From assembly GCA_023525975.1 (NCBI GenBank), contig CM042032.1:35878001-35942000 (forward strand): DNA of 64,000 nucleotides, read 5' to 3'. Shown here piece by piece: positions 1-11,880 of the stretch. The first letter of the stretch is position 1. Each line of letters starts with the position of its first letter. Made by a program: the position numbers and the translations under genes. The notes beneath the pieces are model-generated. The model saw only the letters and a program-made list of their open reading frames with translations, was not told the origin of the DNA and made no database searches. This DNA comes from Smallanthus sonchifolius (taxonomy: Eukaryota > Streptophyta > Magnoliopsida > Asterales > Asteraceae).

Positions 1-40
1 AGTCAACCGTTGGTACTAAAATGGTAAATTTGTTGATTAG

Positions 41-384
41 ATGAAGTGTGGATACTTCATGGAGATGTTTACGTGAAGTGTGGATACTTCACGGGTAGTA
101 GTGAGGTCAAGTACTTCACGGGTGAAAGTGAAGTAAAATACTTCATAGGTGACATGAAGTATGGATACTTCATGGGTCGACATGGAGTCAAATACTCCAT
201 GCGAGAAAGCGAGTGGCGGTTCTCACAATAGACATGTGGATATGTCAATTTGATGAATGATGAAATGTTAGGACTTGTATGGGTTAATACATGTCTAAGT
301 TATAGGTCTTTGTATGCCTAGACAATTAAATGATTGAACTTGAAGTCAAACACTTCAAGGGTAAAATTCGAGTAGTGGTACTCG
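41..384 (+). repeat. Hairpin array, GAAGT/ACTTC stems
   Basis: Six hairpins in a row (41-60, 72-93, 101-119, 128-146, 154-173, 181-201), then CTTGAAGT/ACTTCAAG at 339-359 and CGAGTA/TACTCG at 369-384. Stems are 6-8 bp and loops 4-6 nt. The stem sequence changes from unit to unit while pairing is kept, for example CGTGAAGT/ACTTCACG against CATGGAGT/ACTCCATG. The 3' LTR has the same array from 8856, with one unit fewer. Confidence 0.8.
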
Positions 385-1180
385 GGTTTGGGGGTTGATA
401 ACTAACAAATTATGTTAGTATATGTGGGTAAGCTTATATGTGGTATAAATAGGAGTTTATGATGGTTAATAGCTTAATCGTGCGAACGGGTCAGGATTTG
501 ACATGAAGGGGTGTCATTATATGTTGTCAGGAAAAGCCCAAAACTTCTAATAAGTATATCTCGGGCTAGAAAATGAGTTACGGAAGCCGTAATATATGAA
601 TTTGGGGTGCCTCAACGTGAGGAATCTGAAAATGAAGTGTGTTGTGCAGGTGGGGGCGTAAGCTACGTACCCGGTGTAGCCTACGCTGGGTTGGTTTTGC
701 CTATGGCCTTGGGCCCTGACCTACCCTCCCCAAACGCCCCCCCCCCCCCCCCCGCTGAAACCCATTTTTTGGTTTTTCTTATGTTTAACCCATGGGAGTC
801 TATGGGAACTTGTATATATCATTACTAACATGTTTTGGTGGTGTTCTCTTGTAGGAAAAGCTCCGGTGTGATTTCGGGTCTCGCATCTTGTGGATTGGAT
901 TCTCATGGACTTGTCAATGTCGTTTTTATTAAACTTCTCGTGGGAGACTTTTGCAAACATGTTGGGTTGTTTAACACTTGTGGATAAGTGTGATTAACTT
1001 GACTTCTTTTGTGTATTTTAGAAGTCTAACTTATGTTTTTAAAACTTAAACGTGTAACATTTAGGGTTTTTACTGTTGCTTTGATTTGTGCAATAACATT
1101 ATTTCAATATCAATTTTGGGATCATCTAATTTTGTGGTACTAATTACAAACTATGCATTTATTATGCATCATCCCTATGG

Positions 1181-1242
<62 letters not shown>
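1181..1242. repeat. (TA)n microsatellite
   Basis: About 60 bp of pure TA repeat inside the solo LTR. A second tract of about 40 bp is at 2882-2921. Confidence 0.95.
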
Positions 1243-1244
<2 letters not shown>

Positions 1245-1925
1245 CATACACTTATACTTATTCCATTTAATTAGGGATTTAATTCCCATTATGATACATA
1301 TGAATAAATATGTTTGGGTACAAATACATGGTTATGGGCTATTTAAAGTCCCACTCTCTTATAAACATATAATTATTTATTTAAATCCTAAATAGATATA
1401 TATATATATATATTTATATGTATATACTTATATTTTGCATTTTTATAACAATACATGGGAATGTTATTAATAACTCATAGAAACAATTATTTAGTTTTAA
1501 AAATTTTCATGTTTGATAAATGTATGAAAGATTTCAAACTTATAGTTTTGATTTTATAAATTTTATAAACTTAAACAAAAGAGTTAGAAAAAACAAGTGA
1601 GTTTGGACCCATTTTAATGTATTGAAACACCCCCCCCTCCATATACATTGAACCCCTCAATTTGACCCCCTCATGATTTTGGAACTTTTTCCCACAAGTT
1701 TGACTTAGAAAAGTCAAACAAGAGCTTCATCCACGAAATTGTTCATAAAATCCTTGAATTCGAGCATTAAAACCTCAATCAACCTCCTAGGAACCAACGT
1801 GCGACGGTTTTACTAAGCCATGACGAGCTCATTACATTTTGAATCAATGAAATTGATTACAAACGGCTCGTAACCGTCGCCAATCAAGTCTCACTTCAAT
1901 TCGGGCATTAAACCTGTAATTAGCC

Positions 1926-1932
1926 TATAAAA
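1926..1932 (+). promoter_or_regulatory. TATA box of the solo LTR
   Basis: TATAAAA lies 144 bp before the first donor-like site (2076). The spacing resembles that in LTRs B, C and D. Confidence 0.5.
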
Positions 1933-2412
1933 TCTGATCCCACACCTTCGCGACATCTCCGGTGATCATTCTAAACTCTCATCCACTTCGCATTGCATCG
2001 CACTAACCCTATCGAGCTCAAGGATTGCCAAAAACCTCCCCCGTGTCGTTCTCCTTCGATTCATTGTCATTTCAGGTAAAACTTGTACCATTGTTTTCGT
2101 TTGACCCAGGGATTGAAAGCCCCATGGTTTCATGGGCAATCGGGAACCAATCGAACCGATTTAGGTTTAGGGTTTGGGGACGATCGGTTTGGGGAAGGAG
2201 ACGAGAGGTACTTGCGTGATAAAACCAATTCGCGTCAGTCCATTGCTAAGGCATATGCCCAGATCAAAAGGTTAAAGCCCTATACTCACACAGAAGGGGT
2301 CGCGGGTTCGAGTCTTGCCCCGCACCCTTTTCTTTTGTGTATTCCAAACCCTGAGGTGGCATGTTCCCACCAAGCGCATACCACTTATTTGAATCGGAAA
2401 TCTAACACCAAG

Positions 2413-2493
2413 GATCCCTTGGTCTAGTGGTTGTGCGCGTTGGGTTTCTCCGGACAGACCCGGGTTCGAGTCCCGTGGTCTGTTTCATTTTTT
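2413..2493 (+). other. tRNA-like A-box/B-box module in the solo LTR
   Basis: An A-box-like TGGTCTAGTGG (2420-2430), then 32 nt, then a B-box GGTTCGAGTCC (2463-2473) and a T6 run (2488-2493), the spacing of a RNA polymerase III type 2 promoter. Four of the five T-stem pairs can form, but the acceptor stem cannot, so this is not an intact tRNA gene. A further B-box-like GGTTCGAGTCT lies at 2305-2315. Confidence 0.6.
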
Positions 2494-2878
2494 ATTTCAT
2501 TTTTAAAGCTTATTTCAATTTCTTTTATAAAAATTATTTTATAAAACCCCCAAGGCTCGAGAGTATTTTAAGAACCAAACTATTAACTTAACGAATATAA
2601 ACAATTATTTTATAGTTTTGGAGATTTGAAACCTAATAAATTTCTAAATTGAAAACAACTCGTATAATAAATTCTTTGAAACCTTTTCGAGGTACTATTT
2701 AACCTAATTATTTTGTATAACTTATAATTTCTTATTTGTTCGCTTTGATTAATAAGGAGTTAATCTAACTAATTAATTAAATGAGACATTTTATTAACCC
2801 AATTATTCACTTATTTAAAATTAAATATTATATACCCACTTATTCATTTATTTGTAAACAAAAATTGCTTTTCGCATC

Positions 2879-2924
<46 letters not shown>

Positions 2925-3956
2925 TGTACTCAATCCTTATTATCAAACATAATGTTTCTTTATTTACAAACATATTATTTCTTGATAAACAAACATATTA
3001 TTTACAACAAATAAATACACATCATTCAAACTAGTCCAATTTCTTTACACATTAATCTTTTGAACATGTCATTGATACATATAAGTTATTCAAATATAGG
3101 TTAACCTTGTTGTTAGCTAAACGACTTGTGCAATTACACTTGGGCATTCAGGCTACAAACCCAATGTGAGTTTACATAGCCCATTTTTCACTTTTACATC
3201 TTTGGGGTGAAACATGATTATATGCAAACTATTTACAATTACTACAATTCAAACATTATGATCAAGCGTGCAATTTGTGCCTTATGCTTGAACACTATTT
3301 GTGCAAACAACATTTACATACTTTTTGTGCATAGTGCAAGTGCAATCATTAACTCCGTACAAGACGACGGTATACAATGATAGATCTATTGTGTCTGACC
3401 AACCCACCCGGTTAGGGTGATTGTTTCCGAAAACACTTAAGGATACCATTAGTATTATGCCTATCAGTCACAAGGTTTGATTGTGCGCCCTAGTTTAAAC
3501 TATAGTTGTTCTCCATAATTGCCTTATTAATCCATGTATCATATGAATTGTACACAAAACTTTTGATAACACTTGTTGTGCTAAAACCTATGTATGATCA
3601 CCAATGTTTTAGTTAACTCTGTTTTCATCATGTTTCAGGTGCTAATAATTGAGAGCTGTGTTCAAGATTCATCATGTAGGAAATTGCAAGACCTAGTTAA
3701 ATAATTAAACTTTATTTAAAGTACCTTGTTTCCTGTTTGTCCTTGTTTTGGTGAAACAATGTTATGAAATTTGATTTAATGAAATATGAAACTTTAGTAT
3801 GATCATGTCTTTATGAACAGTCTACACGTCCGCCCCGACGTATTCCGCCGTCGGTTGGGGTGTGACAAAATGTGTGGGTACGTTATATGTTTGTCTGGGA
3901 CCTAAACTCTGTGTTGTTTTAAAAGTTTAAATCGGGTTGAATTTTTGGGTGTTACA

Positions 3957-6900
3957 ACTTGATATCAGAGCAGTGGTTTGAGGGATTTGGTGTGTGAGAC
4001 ACCAAACTAAAACCTATAATGCTCTTGATATGGTCGGAGAAATGAGAATCCAATGATGGTGTAACCGAGACTCGAAGCTTAAGGGCGAAAGGTTAGTAAT
4101 GATTAATGTCGTTGGTCATTATAATTGGTGTCCAATGTGAACTAATTGTGCCAAAATTTGTTAAGGGATTCGTTATATGGAGACAGTGAATGTAATTGGG
4201 TATATTACATTATCAATCATGCTTGGCCAGTTTGATTCATAATGTAACATGTGTGAATACCTTCATGATAACCATATGATGATGAACACCGACAATGAGT
4301 AAGTGAAGGTGGTTATATATGTGTATATGTATATATTACGTGTTTGTGTATAAATGATTATGAAGGGGTAATTAATATACACATAGGAAGAAGTAGAGCC
4401 TTATAGAGTAAGACTAGGGGCCTATAAGTAGGTAGAACACCTACAAACTTATTACTACACGGTCGGGGATGACTGGGGGGAACAAAACTTAGTGGGTGGA
4501 ATTTGTAGATAGAAGTCGATTTAAAGACTCACGTTTGAAAGAGTCTATGGGTGTATCACCTCGAGGATGGGGATGAACTTTGGAATAGCCGAGAGAAATG
4601 GAAAGCAACATTTTAGGGGGGTAGGATGGCTAACGCTTTCCATAATGTCATGACAATGTTCCTTCAAGGAATGTAGCACTCCCTAGGGCAGCCCTCTAGA
4701 GGAAGAGTACAAAGCCTTAAGGATGAGAATATTAACTTGGGCGAATACAAGGGGGAAGGAAACCTTGTCTTCACAAGAGGATTCGTGGTGGGACAACCAA
4801 ATGAGTAAATTAGTGGGAGTTTATTCATTGAGTAATCAACGATACATCACTATTATGGTATTGGCTTGAAGCAATCCATTGTGATGGGCAGATGGAGTAC
4901 TACTCATGGAGAGTCGACTCTGGAAAATGGCGGTTGAGAGGTTGGGAGTTCTCCATAGGGAGAAGGAGTTAAAAGCGTGAGGATAATGCAACGGGGTGAA
5001 TTCAAGAGACGTTCTTGAGCTAGCCTTATACATAAGCCGTTGTGGATCTTGCAATTGGGAGTTTTCTTCTCGTACGTTAGACCGGTGGATTAATCAAGGG
5101 ATTATGGTCCTGTCGTATGACTGAGTGTAGTCTTGTCCAAATCTTGGAGTATCGGAAGGAATGAAGATAGATTGAATTTCTCGATGCTATCGGTTGACTT
5201 GTTAGGGTGGTTTCTCCTTCGTGGTGTACAGCTCGGGTGGAGTTGATTATTATTTGATGCAAGGAGATCAAACTCAGGAAGGTAGCAGGTGTGAAGAGGA
5301 GTTTATGGTGGCTTCAAGAAAGCCAAATATTCTAGCCGAGCTAGAAATCCCTTTGGGGAGGCAATACTTGTTGTTACCATATGTGTGGAAGTTACACAAG
5401 TGGAATGATGGGACACACTACGCCATAGTGTTCTAGTCCTAATAATGGGTGCTACGGTGGTTACAAGTCGGGACTCATTCGAAGTTAATGTCCCGAGTTA
5501 AAGCACAAGATTGATAGGGGGAAGAAAATAGAAATTTTAAGGCTGTCGGGCCGAACATTTCTAACTACCAAGGATAGAACTGAAGTCGTTTGGTATAATT
5601 GTTGGATAAGAATACTTGTGAATCGGGGGATTCGGAGGCGATCAACATTAAGGGTTTCATAATGTTGACAATGATGTGAATTATTAATCGAAAGATGTGG
5701 GTGAAAATCGCATGGAATGGAGTCCTACGATTATAGTGGAAATTGTGTGGTTACTTAGTAACCGTATCAATGTTATGTATGACTAAAGGGTGATGTGTCG
5801 ACCCGTTCTCGCCTAGAGACGGTGAAACACGTGGCGCACGAATTGATGTATGCTTGGCTTATGCCATTGACACCAACCAGAGCAATGGAATACTTGATCT
5901 TCCAGTCATGAAGAAGTTCATAAGGGTTCTATAACCGAATGTCACTTCTTAGGGTGTAACCGTTTTCTTGAGGAAAAGAAGAATGGAAGAATGTATACGT
6001 ATATTTGTCGGGTTTGAACAGATGTCTAAGTCCTAGTTCAACAATAAAGGTAGAGGAGGACGTTATCCCATGAATGGTATCATTTCTGTTATGAATACTA
6101 TGGGATTGTGGATGTAACTTTCTAGCTTATTAGAAGTTACCGGTTTATGTGGATCAATGTGAAAGGTGTGTACACCCATGCATGCTAATACAGTGGTCGT
6201 TTATTCGATGATAGTCGTTTTTATCTTTGAAGCAAGGTCGTTCAAGCTCATTTTTTGTGAGTTTTCTAAAATTCCCTGAAAGGAGAGGCCTTTCTTTGAA
6301 ATGTCTTGGTGTACCATTTTTGCTTGTGTGGAAATCCATTATTGGATGTGGCGGTGAATTCTAAAGACATATATATTGACACGGCAATGATTGAAGAATC
6401 AAGGGGTATTTGGTGTTTGGAGTCTTAGGACTTCATAGGTGGCATTTGAAGTCTTCGAACTTCAAAAGGGGATTATAAGATTGAGATCCTTGAATCTCAA
6501 GGGATGACTTACTCAATTTTTTTTGGGATAAACAGGGTGTTGGATCACGGATAAGGATCCGCCCTTCAAAATTATGATAGAGGATTTGGCTATGGCATTT
6601 GACGTGTCCTTCCTTAGGAAGACCGCATGCCTCGTCGGTTTTCTTGGTGCCTTGTGCATTAGACTCGATTAGGTCTTTATGCAACGAGACAAGGGTATCG
6701 CATATTCAGTTGTGAGCTTCATTGTAACAACTAAAGGAGAGAACTTGGAGAGAGAACTGATGAATCTATACGCGGGCGAACATTATAAGGTCGAGTTAAA
6801 GTCTTCGAACGTCATGGGTGTTCCTGAAGTCCTTGAACTTCATGGGTGTTCTTGAAGTCCTTGAACTTCATGGGTGATGTTTGAGGCTTAAAAGTTATGT

Positions 6901-7838
6901 GGATTTTTGTGTATTGTCTGGGGTTTAACTTTTGGTGTTGGGGATGAAAGGAGACACAATCATGTATGTGGTTAAAAATGTCTCACTTGCCTACGGGTTA
7001 AGGCCAAATACCAAAAGGAACCTACTCTTCCCAGTGGTCGAAGAACTTTGGTCCAAGAAATGTGTGATACGACATGGTACAACTGTACCTATTGTGTTAG
7101 GTTAAGGTGTTAGTTTCTCCTTCGATTTGGAGGAAACTCGGTGACTATTTACATTAGTTGAAAGAGGGTGTCATCTTATTTACCATTTGAGTATTTATAT
7201 GCCTATAATTAAATTACTAAATGGTGAACGGTGTCGAATACCGTTTGGTTGGGTGTTATTGAATGTCATGAGACTAAGAATCATGATATGATTCAAGACT
7301 TAGCTCGAAAGATCTTATTTATTGAGTGTGATTGAAAAAACAAATTCACTCAAGGTGGATAGAAAACCCTAAGTGGATTTAGAGAGGAGGTGTACTGAAA
7401 TTCAAATGGGAACTTTGGCGATATAAAAGTTTCCCTTATAAAGGGGGTGTATCGGGTTCGGAAACGTGGGAGGCCAAGTTCCCGTTTATTGGACTGACCG
7501 GACTTCACTTTTGTTTGTTAAGTGGTATGCCATTAGGAGTTACTTGGGGGATCGTGCAGACTCTATGTTACATTCCTCGTGTTTTATCCATGGGAATGCG
7601 TGACGAGAGAAGTGGATGCTGCTTCTCCTAGCGGTGTTGAGGTGGATGTTGAATGTTCATCAAGAGGAATCGGTGGCTACCTTAGGTAGCTAGGTGAAAC
7701 GCTTGTGGTATAAGCGGACTAACCAAGTGTTGGTTCAGCGGAATCATTATATAAAGGGGGAAACTACTCGGGAATCTGAGGATAGATACTCGATTGTTAC
7801 CCTAATCTTTTGGTGGATCGGGTTTAGGGGGTGTGATT
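3957..7838 (+). pseudogene. Decayed gag-pol region of element 1
   Basis: This 3.9-kb internal region starts with a primer-binding site (3959-3971) that resembles the initiator-Met type TGGTATCAGAGC with one G-to-A change. No open frame longer than about 90 codons survives. Traces of gypsy pol can still be aligned by eye with element E: about 5970-6030 resembles the reverse transcriptase segment around its conserved tyrosine-arginine-glutamate motif, and about 7420-7500 resembles the integrase C-terminal stretch around RKRGK. The purine tract before the 3' LTR is GGTTTAGGGGGTGTGATT. Stops and indels are dense throughout, so no protein can be made. Gag is not recognisable. The decay is far greater than the 2% between the LTRs. 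Confidence 0.7.
6780..6880 (+). repeat. Short GAAGTC..GAACTTC repeats inside element 1
   Basis: Three tandem copies of a unit containing GAAGTCCTTGAACTTCATGG or a variant, with a related copy at about 6430-6475. Each can fold as a small hairpin like those in the LTRs of the same element. Confidence 0.6.
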
Positions 7839-8249
7839 TGTAACGAACCAACTTTCGATTTGGAGGAAACTAGATTACTTAAACTAGTGTGAATTACTTA
7901 GGTAATCAAGTGGTCTCAATCAAGGAGCAACCGGAAGCATCAAACCCAAAAGGTATGTGCCTTTGCACTTACTTAGTAATTGATAAGTAGTGAGATTACA
8001 TAACTATATAGTATGTTGATTCAATACTTACTTATGTGTTGATTGAAATTGGGTGGCCTTGATGTCTAAATACTTCTTGGTTATAATTTGGTGAGCTTGT
8101 AGTAAAATACTTCATGGGTGTATACTTGGAGTCAAATACTTTAAGGGTGGGAATGGAATGATATATTCTAATACTTGGGATAGATAAAAGGGGTAGTGTC
8201 ATGTAATTAGACTTGAGTAGTTTAATTCTATTTAAATATGTTGAATTAA

Positions 8250-8800
8250 TGTAATTTGATTATGTGGTTAATAGTGAAACTTGAATGTGGAATATGGTGA
8301 GTATGCGTGATTTGGCTATGTGGTTAATAGTCAAACTTAAATGTGACATGTGGTAAAAGTCAAAGTAGTATGCATATTGTGGTTTAAACTTGGTGTATTG
8401 ACTTGTATGGAAAAATTCAAACGTGAATGCATAACGTAGTTTGAAATTGGTGTAGTTTGATTATGTGGTACATATAATCCTACCAAAATGTAGAATATGG
8501 TAAATTGGTGTAGTTGACTATGTGGTATATAGTCAAACTAAAAAGTAGAATGTGGTAATTTGGTGTAATTGACTTATGTTGTGTGTAGTCAAACTAAATG
8601 TGGTAATTTGGTGTAATTGACTTATGCGGTGTATAGTCAAACTAAATGTAGTAAATAATTGAAAGTTGACTTATGTGGTTATTGGTCAAACTAATGTGCG
8701 ATATGTGGATAATGGTGTAAATGACTCAATGTGGTCAATAGTCAACTAAATTGTAGAATGTGGTAACATTAAACTAAAATTGACTTAATGTGATAAAAGT
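8250..8800 (+). repeat. Hairpin array, TTGACTAT/ATAGTCAA stems
   Basis: About ten units of 40-60 bp, each with an inverted pair around a GTGGT-rich loop. Examples are 8312-8334 (stem with one G-T wobble), 8459-8479 (GATTAT/ATAATC) and 8514-8536 (TTGACTAT/ATAGTCAA, loop GTGGTAT). The corresponding part of the 5' LTR lies outside the window. Confidence 0.7.
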
Positions 8801-8837
8801 CAACCGTTGGTAGTAAAATGGTAAATTTGTTGATTAG

Positions 8838-8984
8838 ATGAAGTGTGGATGTTTACGTGAAGTGTGGATACTTCACGGGTAGTAGTGAGGTCAAGTACTT
8901 CACGGGTGAAAGTGAAGTCAAATACTTCACGGGTGACATGATGTATGGATACTTCATGGGTCGGCATGGAGTCAAATACTCCAT
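8838..8984 (+). repeat. Hairpin array, GAAGT/ACTTC stems (3' LTR copy)
   Basis: Counterpart of the array at 41-201, with one unit lost and several point changes. The copy at 8930-8960 contains GATGT in place of GAAGT, which breaks one stem. Confidence 0.75.
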
Positions 8985-9227
8985 GCGAGAAAGCGAGTGG
9001 TGGTTCTCTCAATAGACATGTGGATATGTCAATTTGATGAATGATGAAATGTTAGGACTTGTATGGGTTAATACATGTCTAAGTTATAGGTCTTTGTATG
9101 CCTAAACAATTAAATGATTGAACTTGAAGTCAAACACTTCAAGGGTAAAATTCGAGTAGTGGTACTCGGGTTTGGGGGTTGATAACTAACAAATTATGTT
9201 AGTATATGTGGGTAAGCTTATATGTGG

Positions 9228-9236
9228 TATAAATAG
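9228..9236 (+). promoter_or_regulatory. TATA-like box in the element 1 LTR
   Basis: TATAAATAG, also present in the 5' LTR at 444-452. It lies downstream of the donor-like site at 7953. Confidence 0.45.
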
Positions 9237-9926
9237 GAGTTTATGATGGTTAATAGCTTAATCGTGCGAACGGGTCAGGATTTGACATGAAGGGGTGTCA
9301 TTATATGTTGTCAAGAAAAGCCCAAAACTTCTAATAAGTATATGTCGGGCTAGAAAATGAGTTACGAAAGCCGTAATATATGAATTTGGGGTGCCTCGAC
9401 GTGAGGAATCTGAAAATGAAGTGTGTTGTGCAGGTGGGGGCGTAAGCTACGCCCTACCCGGTGTAGCCTACGCTGGGTTGGTTTTGCCTATGGCCCTGGG
9501 CCCTGACCTACGCTCCCCAAACGCCCTCCCCCTACGCTGAAACCCATTTTTTTGGTTTTTCTTATGTTTAACCCATGGGCGGCTATGGAAACTTGTATAT
9601 ATCATTACTAACATGTTTTGGTGGTGTTCTCTTGTAGGAAAAGCTCCGGTGTGATTTCGGGTCTCGCATCTTGTGGATTGGATGCTCATGGACTTGTCAA
9701 TGTCGTTTTTATTAAACTTCTCATGGGAGACTTTTGCAAACATGTTGGGTTGTTTAACACTTGTGGATAAGTGTGATTAACTTGACTTCTTTTATGTATT
9801 TTTGAGTCTAACTTGTGTTTTTAAAACTTAAACGTGTGGGTACGTTATATGTTTGTCTTGGACCTAAACTATGTGTTGTTTTAAAAGTTTAAATCGGGTT
9901 GAATTTTTAGGTGTTACAGTATTGAT

Positions 9927-10335
9927 GTGGACTTTTTCGTTAGGGGCAAAGGCTTTAAGCTCTCGCGCGTGCCTGTTTCTCTGGCGGCGTGTATTGCTGT
10001 GGACTTTGCCGTTAGGGCAAAGGCTTTAAGCTTACGCTCGCGCCTGTTTCTCAGGCAGTGTGTAATGCTGTGGACTTTGCCGTTAGGGGCAAAGGCTTTA
10101 AGCTTGTGCGCGCCTGTTTCTCAAGCGGCATGTAATGCTGTGGACTTTGTCATTAGGGGCAAAGGCCTTAAGCTTATGCGCGCGCCTGTTTCTCAGGCGG
10201 CGTGTAATGCTGTGGACTTTGCCGTTAGGGGCAAAGGCTTTAAGCTTATGCGCGCGCATGTTTCTCAGGCAGCGTGTATATGCGGCATGTAATGTTGTGG
10301 ACTTTGCCGTTAGGGGCAAAGTCTTTAAGCTTATG
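9927..10335 (-). repeat. Tandem repeat of about 71 bp, six units
   Basis: Units contain GTGGACTTTGCCGTTAGGGG, then an AAGCTT core and a GCGCG-rich end. Copies start near 9928, 9998, 10070, 10140, 10211 and 10297. Inside a unit CCGTTAGGGGCAAAGGCTTT is well kept. The tract lies between the integrase end and the missing 3' LTR. Confidence 0.85.
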
Positions 10336-10455
10336 AGGATTTGTAAATATATAAGAATCATCATCCCAATGAACGTGTAAATAACTTGTAAATGCAATCT
10401 TTTCATTAAAAACAAGGAACATCCTAAACAAAATCACGTAGCTATGGCTTTCCGG

Positions 10456-11880
10456 CTACATGTAACATTTTCGTAGTTGAGCCACGTTCCAAGTTCTTGG
10501 TATTTCCTTCCCATCCAATTGGTTAAGGGTATAAGCACCCTTTCCCAAATCCTCACGGATCATGTATGGGCCTTCCCAGTTTGTGCCCAGCTTTCCTGTG
10601 TTTTCTGCACGACTCGCTTGGTTGATCCTCAGTAAATATTCTCCTTTCTTGAAGGTGTGCTCCACCACTTTCTTGTTGTATGATTTTTCCAACGTGCGTT
10701 TGTATCTGGCTTCATTTATGGCTGCCGTTTCGTGGTGTATTTCCAAAACATCCAAGTTAAGCCTTAAGTCTGCTTCATTATCCTCATTCTCTACTTTTAG
10801 CCTTCGCGCAGTGGGTACATCTATCTCCGCCAGTATCATGGACTCTGTTCTGTATGTTAAGCTGAATGGAGTCTCCCCGTTGCTACTTTTTGGCATAGTC
10901 CGATGGCCCATAGGACATGCGGAAGCTCCTCTAACCATGATGTGCCTTCTTCATCTAGGCGTGCCTGTATACCCTCCACGATGCTCCTGTTGGTGCGCTC
11001 CACTTGGCCATTCCCCTGCGGGTGTGCCACATAAGTGAACACTTGTGTGATTTGCAACTCTGCGCACCATTCTTTGACTGTTCTATCTGTGAATTGTTTT
11101 CCATTGTCACTCACAATGGAGAGCGGGAGACCGAAACGACAGACGATGTTTTCCCAGATAATTTTTTTGATATTGACCGTTGTGATGGTGGCTAAAGGTT
11201 TTGCTTCCACCCATTTGGTAAAGTAGTCAATGGCCACCACCAAAAACTTTACACGTCCCAGGGCGTCTGGGAAATGGCCCACCAGGTCAATGCCCCACTT
11301 CTGGAAAGGCCATGCCGCCGATACCGGGATAAGGTTATTTTTGGTCTATGCGTCATGGGTGCATGTCTTTGACAACTTTGGCACTTTCTAAGCTTCGCCG
11401 TGGCATCCACGTGCATCCCTGGCCAGTAGTAGTAGGCGTTCATCAACTTGGCCACCACTGCACGTGGGCCTGCACGAATACCACAAATACCAAAGTGAAC
11501 CTCCCTGATTAAATAATTGGCCTCTGCGCTGTCCACGCAGTGCAGCAGCGGGCCTAGGAATGACCGTCGGTATAGCACCCCATCCTGTAATTGGTATTGT
11601 GCAGCCTTGGCCTGGAGCTTGTGAGCTTTCGCTCTTTCAGGGGGGTAAGATTCATGTATCCAAGTATACGCGGATTGGTGTTATCCAAGATTCCTCTTGT
11701 TGCATCACATTTACCTCTGCTACTTCTGTTGATGTTTTTTTTATCATTTCCAGGTGGATTGCTTTCATTGGATCACTAAAATTAGAAGCTATCTTACTCA
11801 AGGCATCTGCGTTCTTGTTCTCGCTCCGCGGTATATGGATTACTTCCCAAGAAGTAAAGTTCTTAAGCAGATTCTTGCAA
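10456..11880 (-). pseudogene. Integrase plus RNase H tail of the Tat-type element, frameshifted
   Basis: Minus-strand coding sequence in several frames. At 11880-11650 lies the end of RNase H, with the typical HIPRSENKNADALSKIAS stretch. At 11578-11380 lies the HHCC zinc-binding domain of integrase (YYYWPGM, then CQSCQRHAP). At 11282-10857 lies the catalytic core, with YFTKWVEAKPL, a GLPLSIVSDNG segment holding one catalytic Asp, and HPQGNGQVERTNR holding the Glu. At 10938-10456 lies the C-terminal part ending RTWNVAQLRKCY. Frame changes occur near 11260 and 10860-10940. Integrase joins element DNA to host DNA; this copy is inactive. Confidence 0.85.

Larger units (their letters stand above)
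1053..3867 (+). mobile_element. Solo LTR of the element-B family
   Basis: It starts TGTAACATTTAGGG and ends GGGGTGTGACA. It interrupts the 5' LTR of element 1 between AAACG (1048-1052) and AAATG (3868-3872), a 5-bp target duplication with one CpG-to-TpG change; the 3' LTR of element 1 shows the empty site. Ends and length (2815 bp) match the LTR of element B (51615-54161). No internal region is present, so it is a solo LTR left by recombination between two LTRs. It carries TATAAAA (1926-1932), a donor-like CAG|GTAAAA (2076), a tRNA-like module, a second donor-like GTGAGT (3166) and an acceptor-like TTTCAG|G (3638). Confidence 0.9.
1..3956 (+). repeat. 5' LTR of element 1 (incomplete, split by a solo LTR)
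   Basis: Bases 1-1052 and 3868-3956 align with 8801-9918. The LTR ends GTGTTACA directly before a primer-binding site. About 20 differences per kb from the 3' LTR were counted by eye. It carries a TATA-like TATAAATAG at 444-452, a hairpin array at 41-201 with further hairpins to about 384, and an acceptor-like TTGTAG|G at 854. A poly-C run lies at about 740-753. The first roughly 960 bp of this LTR lie left of the window. Confidence 0.85.
1..9918 (+). mobile_element. Gypsy element 1, decayed, start outside window
   Basis: A plus-strand LTR retrotransposon whose left end lies before base 1. The two LTRs are recognised because 1-1052 plus 3868-3956 match 8801-9918. A primer-binding site follows the first LTR and the second LTR starts with TGTAAC. 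The internal part (3957-7838) keeps only traces of gypsy pol. The right end (TTACA at 9918) abuts the tandem-repeat region of a Tat-type element, so element 1 probably inserted there; the target duplication cannot be checked because the left flank is missing. Confidence 0.85.
7839..9918 (+). repeat. 3' LTR of element 1
   Basis: A complete 2080-bp LTR, TGTAAC...TTACA. In order it shows a donor-like AAAG|GTATGTG (7953), a hairpin array with GACTAT/ATAGTC stems (8250-8800), the GAAGT/ACTTC array (8838-8984), a TATA-like box (9228-9236) and an acceptor-like TTGTAG|G (9637). The 5' part (7875-7980) resembles the LTR of element E around 25660-25770, including GCACTTACTTAGT, so the two families are related. 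If the TATA box at 9228 is the real promoter, the arrays lie in U3 rather than in an intron. Confidence 0.9.

Noticed and set aside
2413..2493. Functional tRNA gene (also 44665-44740, 52818-52906, 61584-61655)
   Set aside because: A- and B-boxes and spacing fit, but acceptor stems do not pair and the D-arm is degenerate. Kept only as tRNA-like modules.
4836..6684. Small genes inside element 1
   Set aside because: Open frames of 60-80 codons lie on both strands of a decayed pol region; no domain seen.
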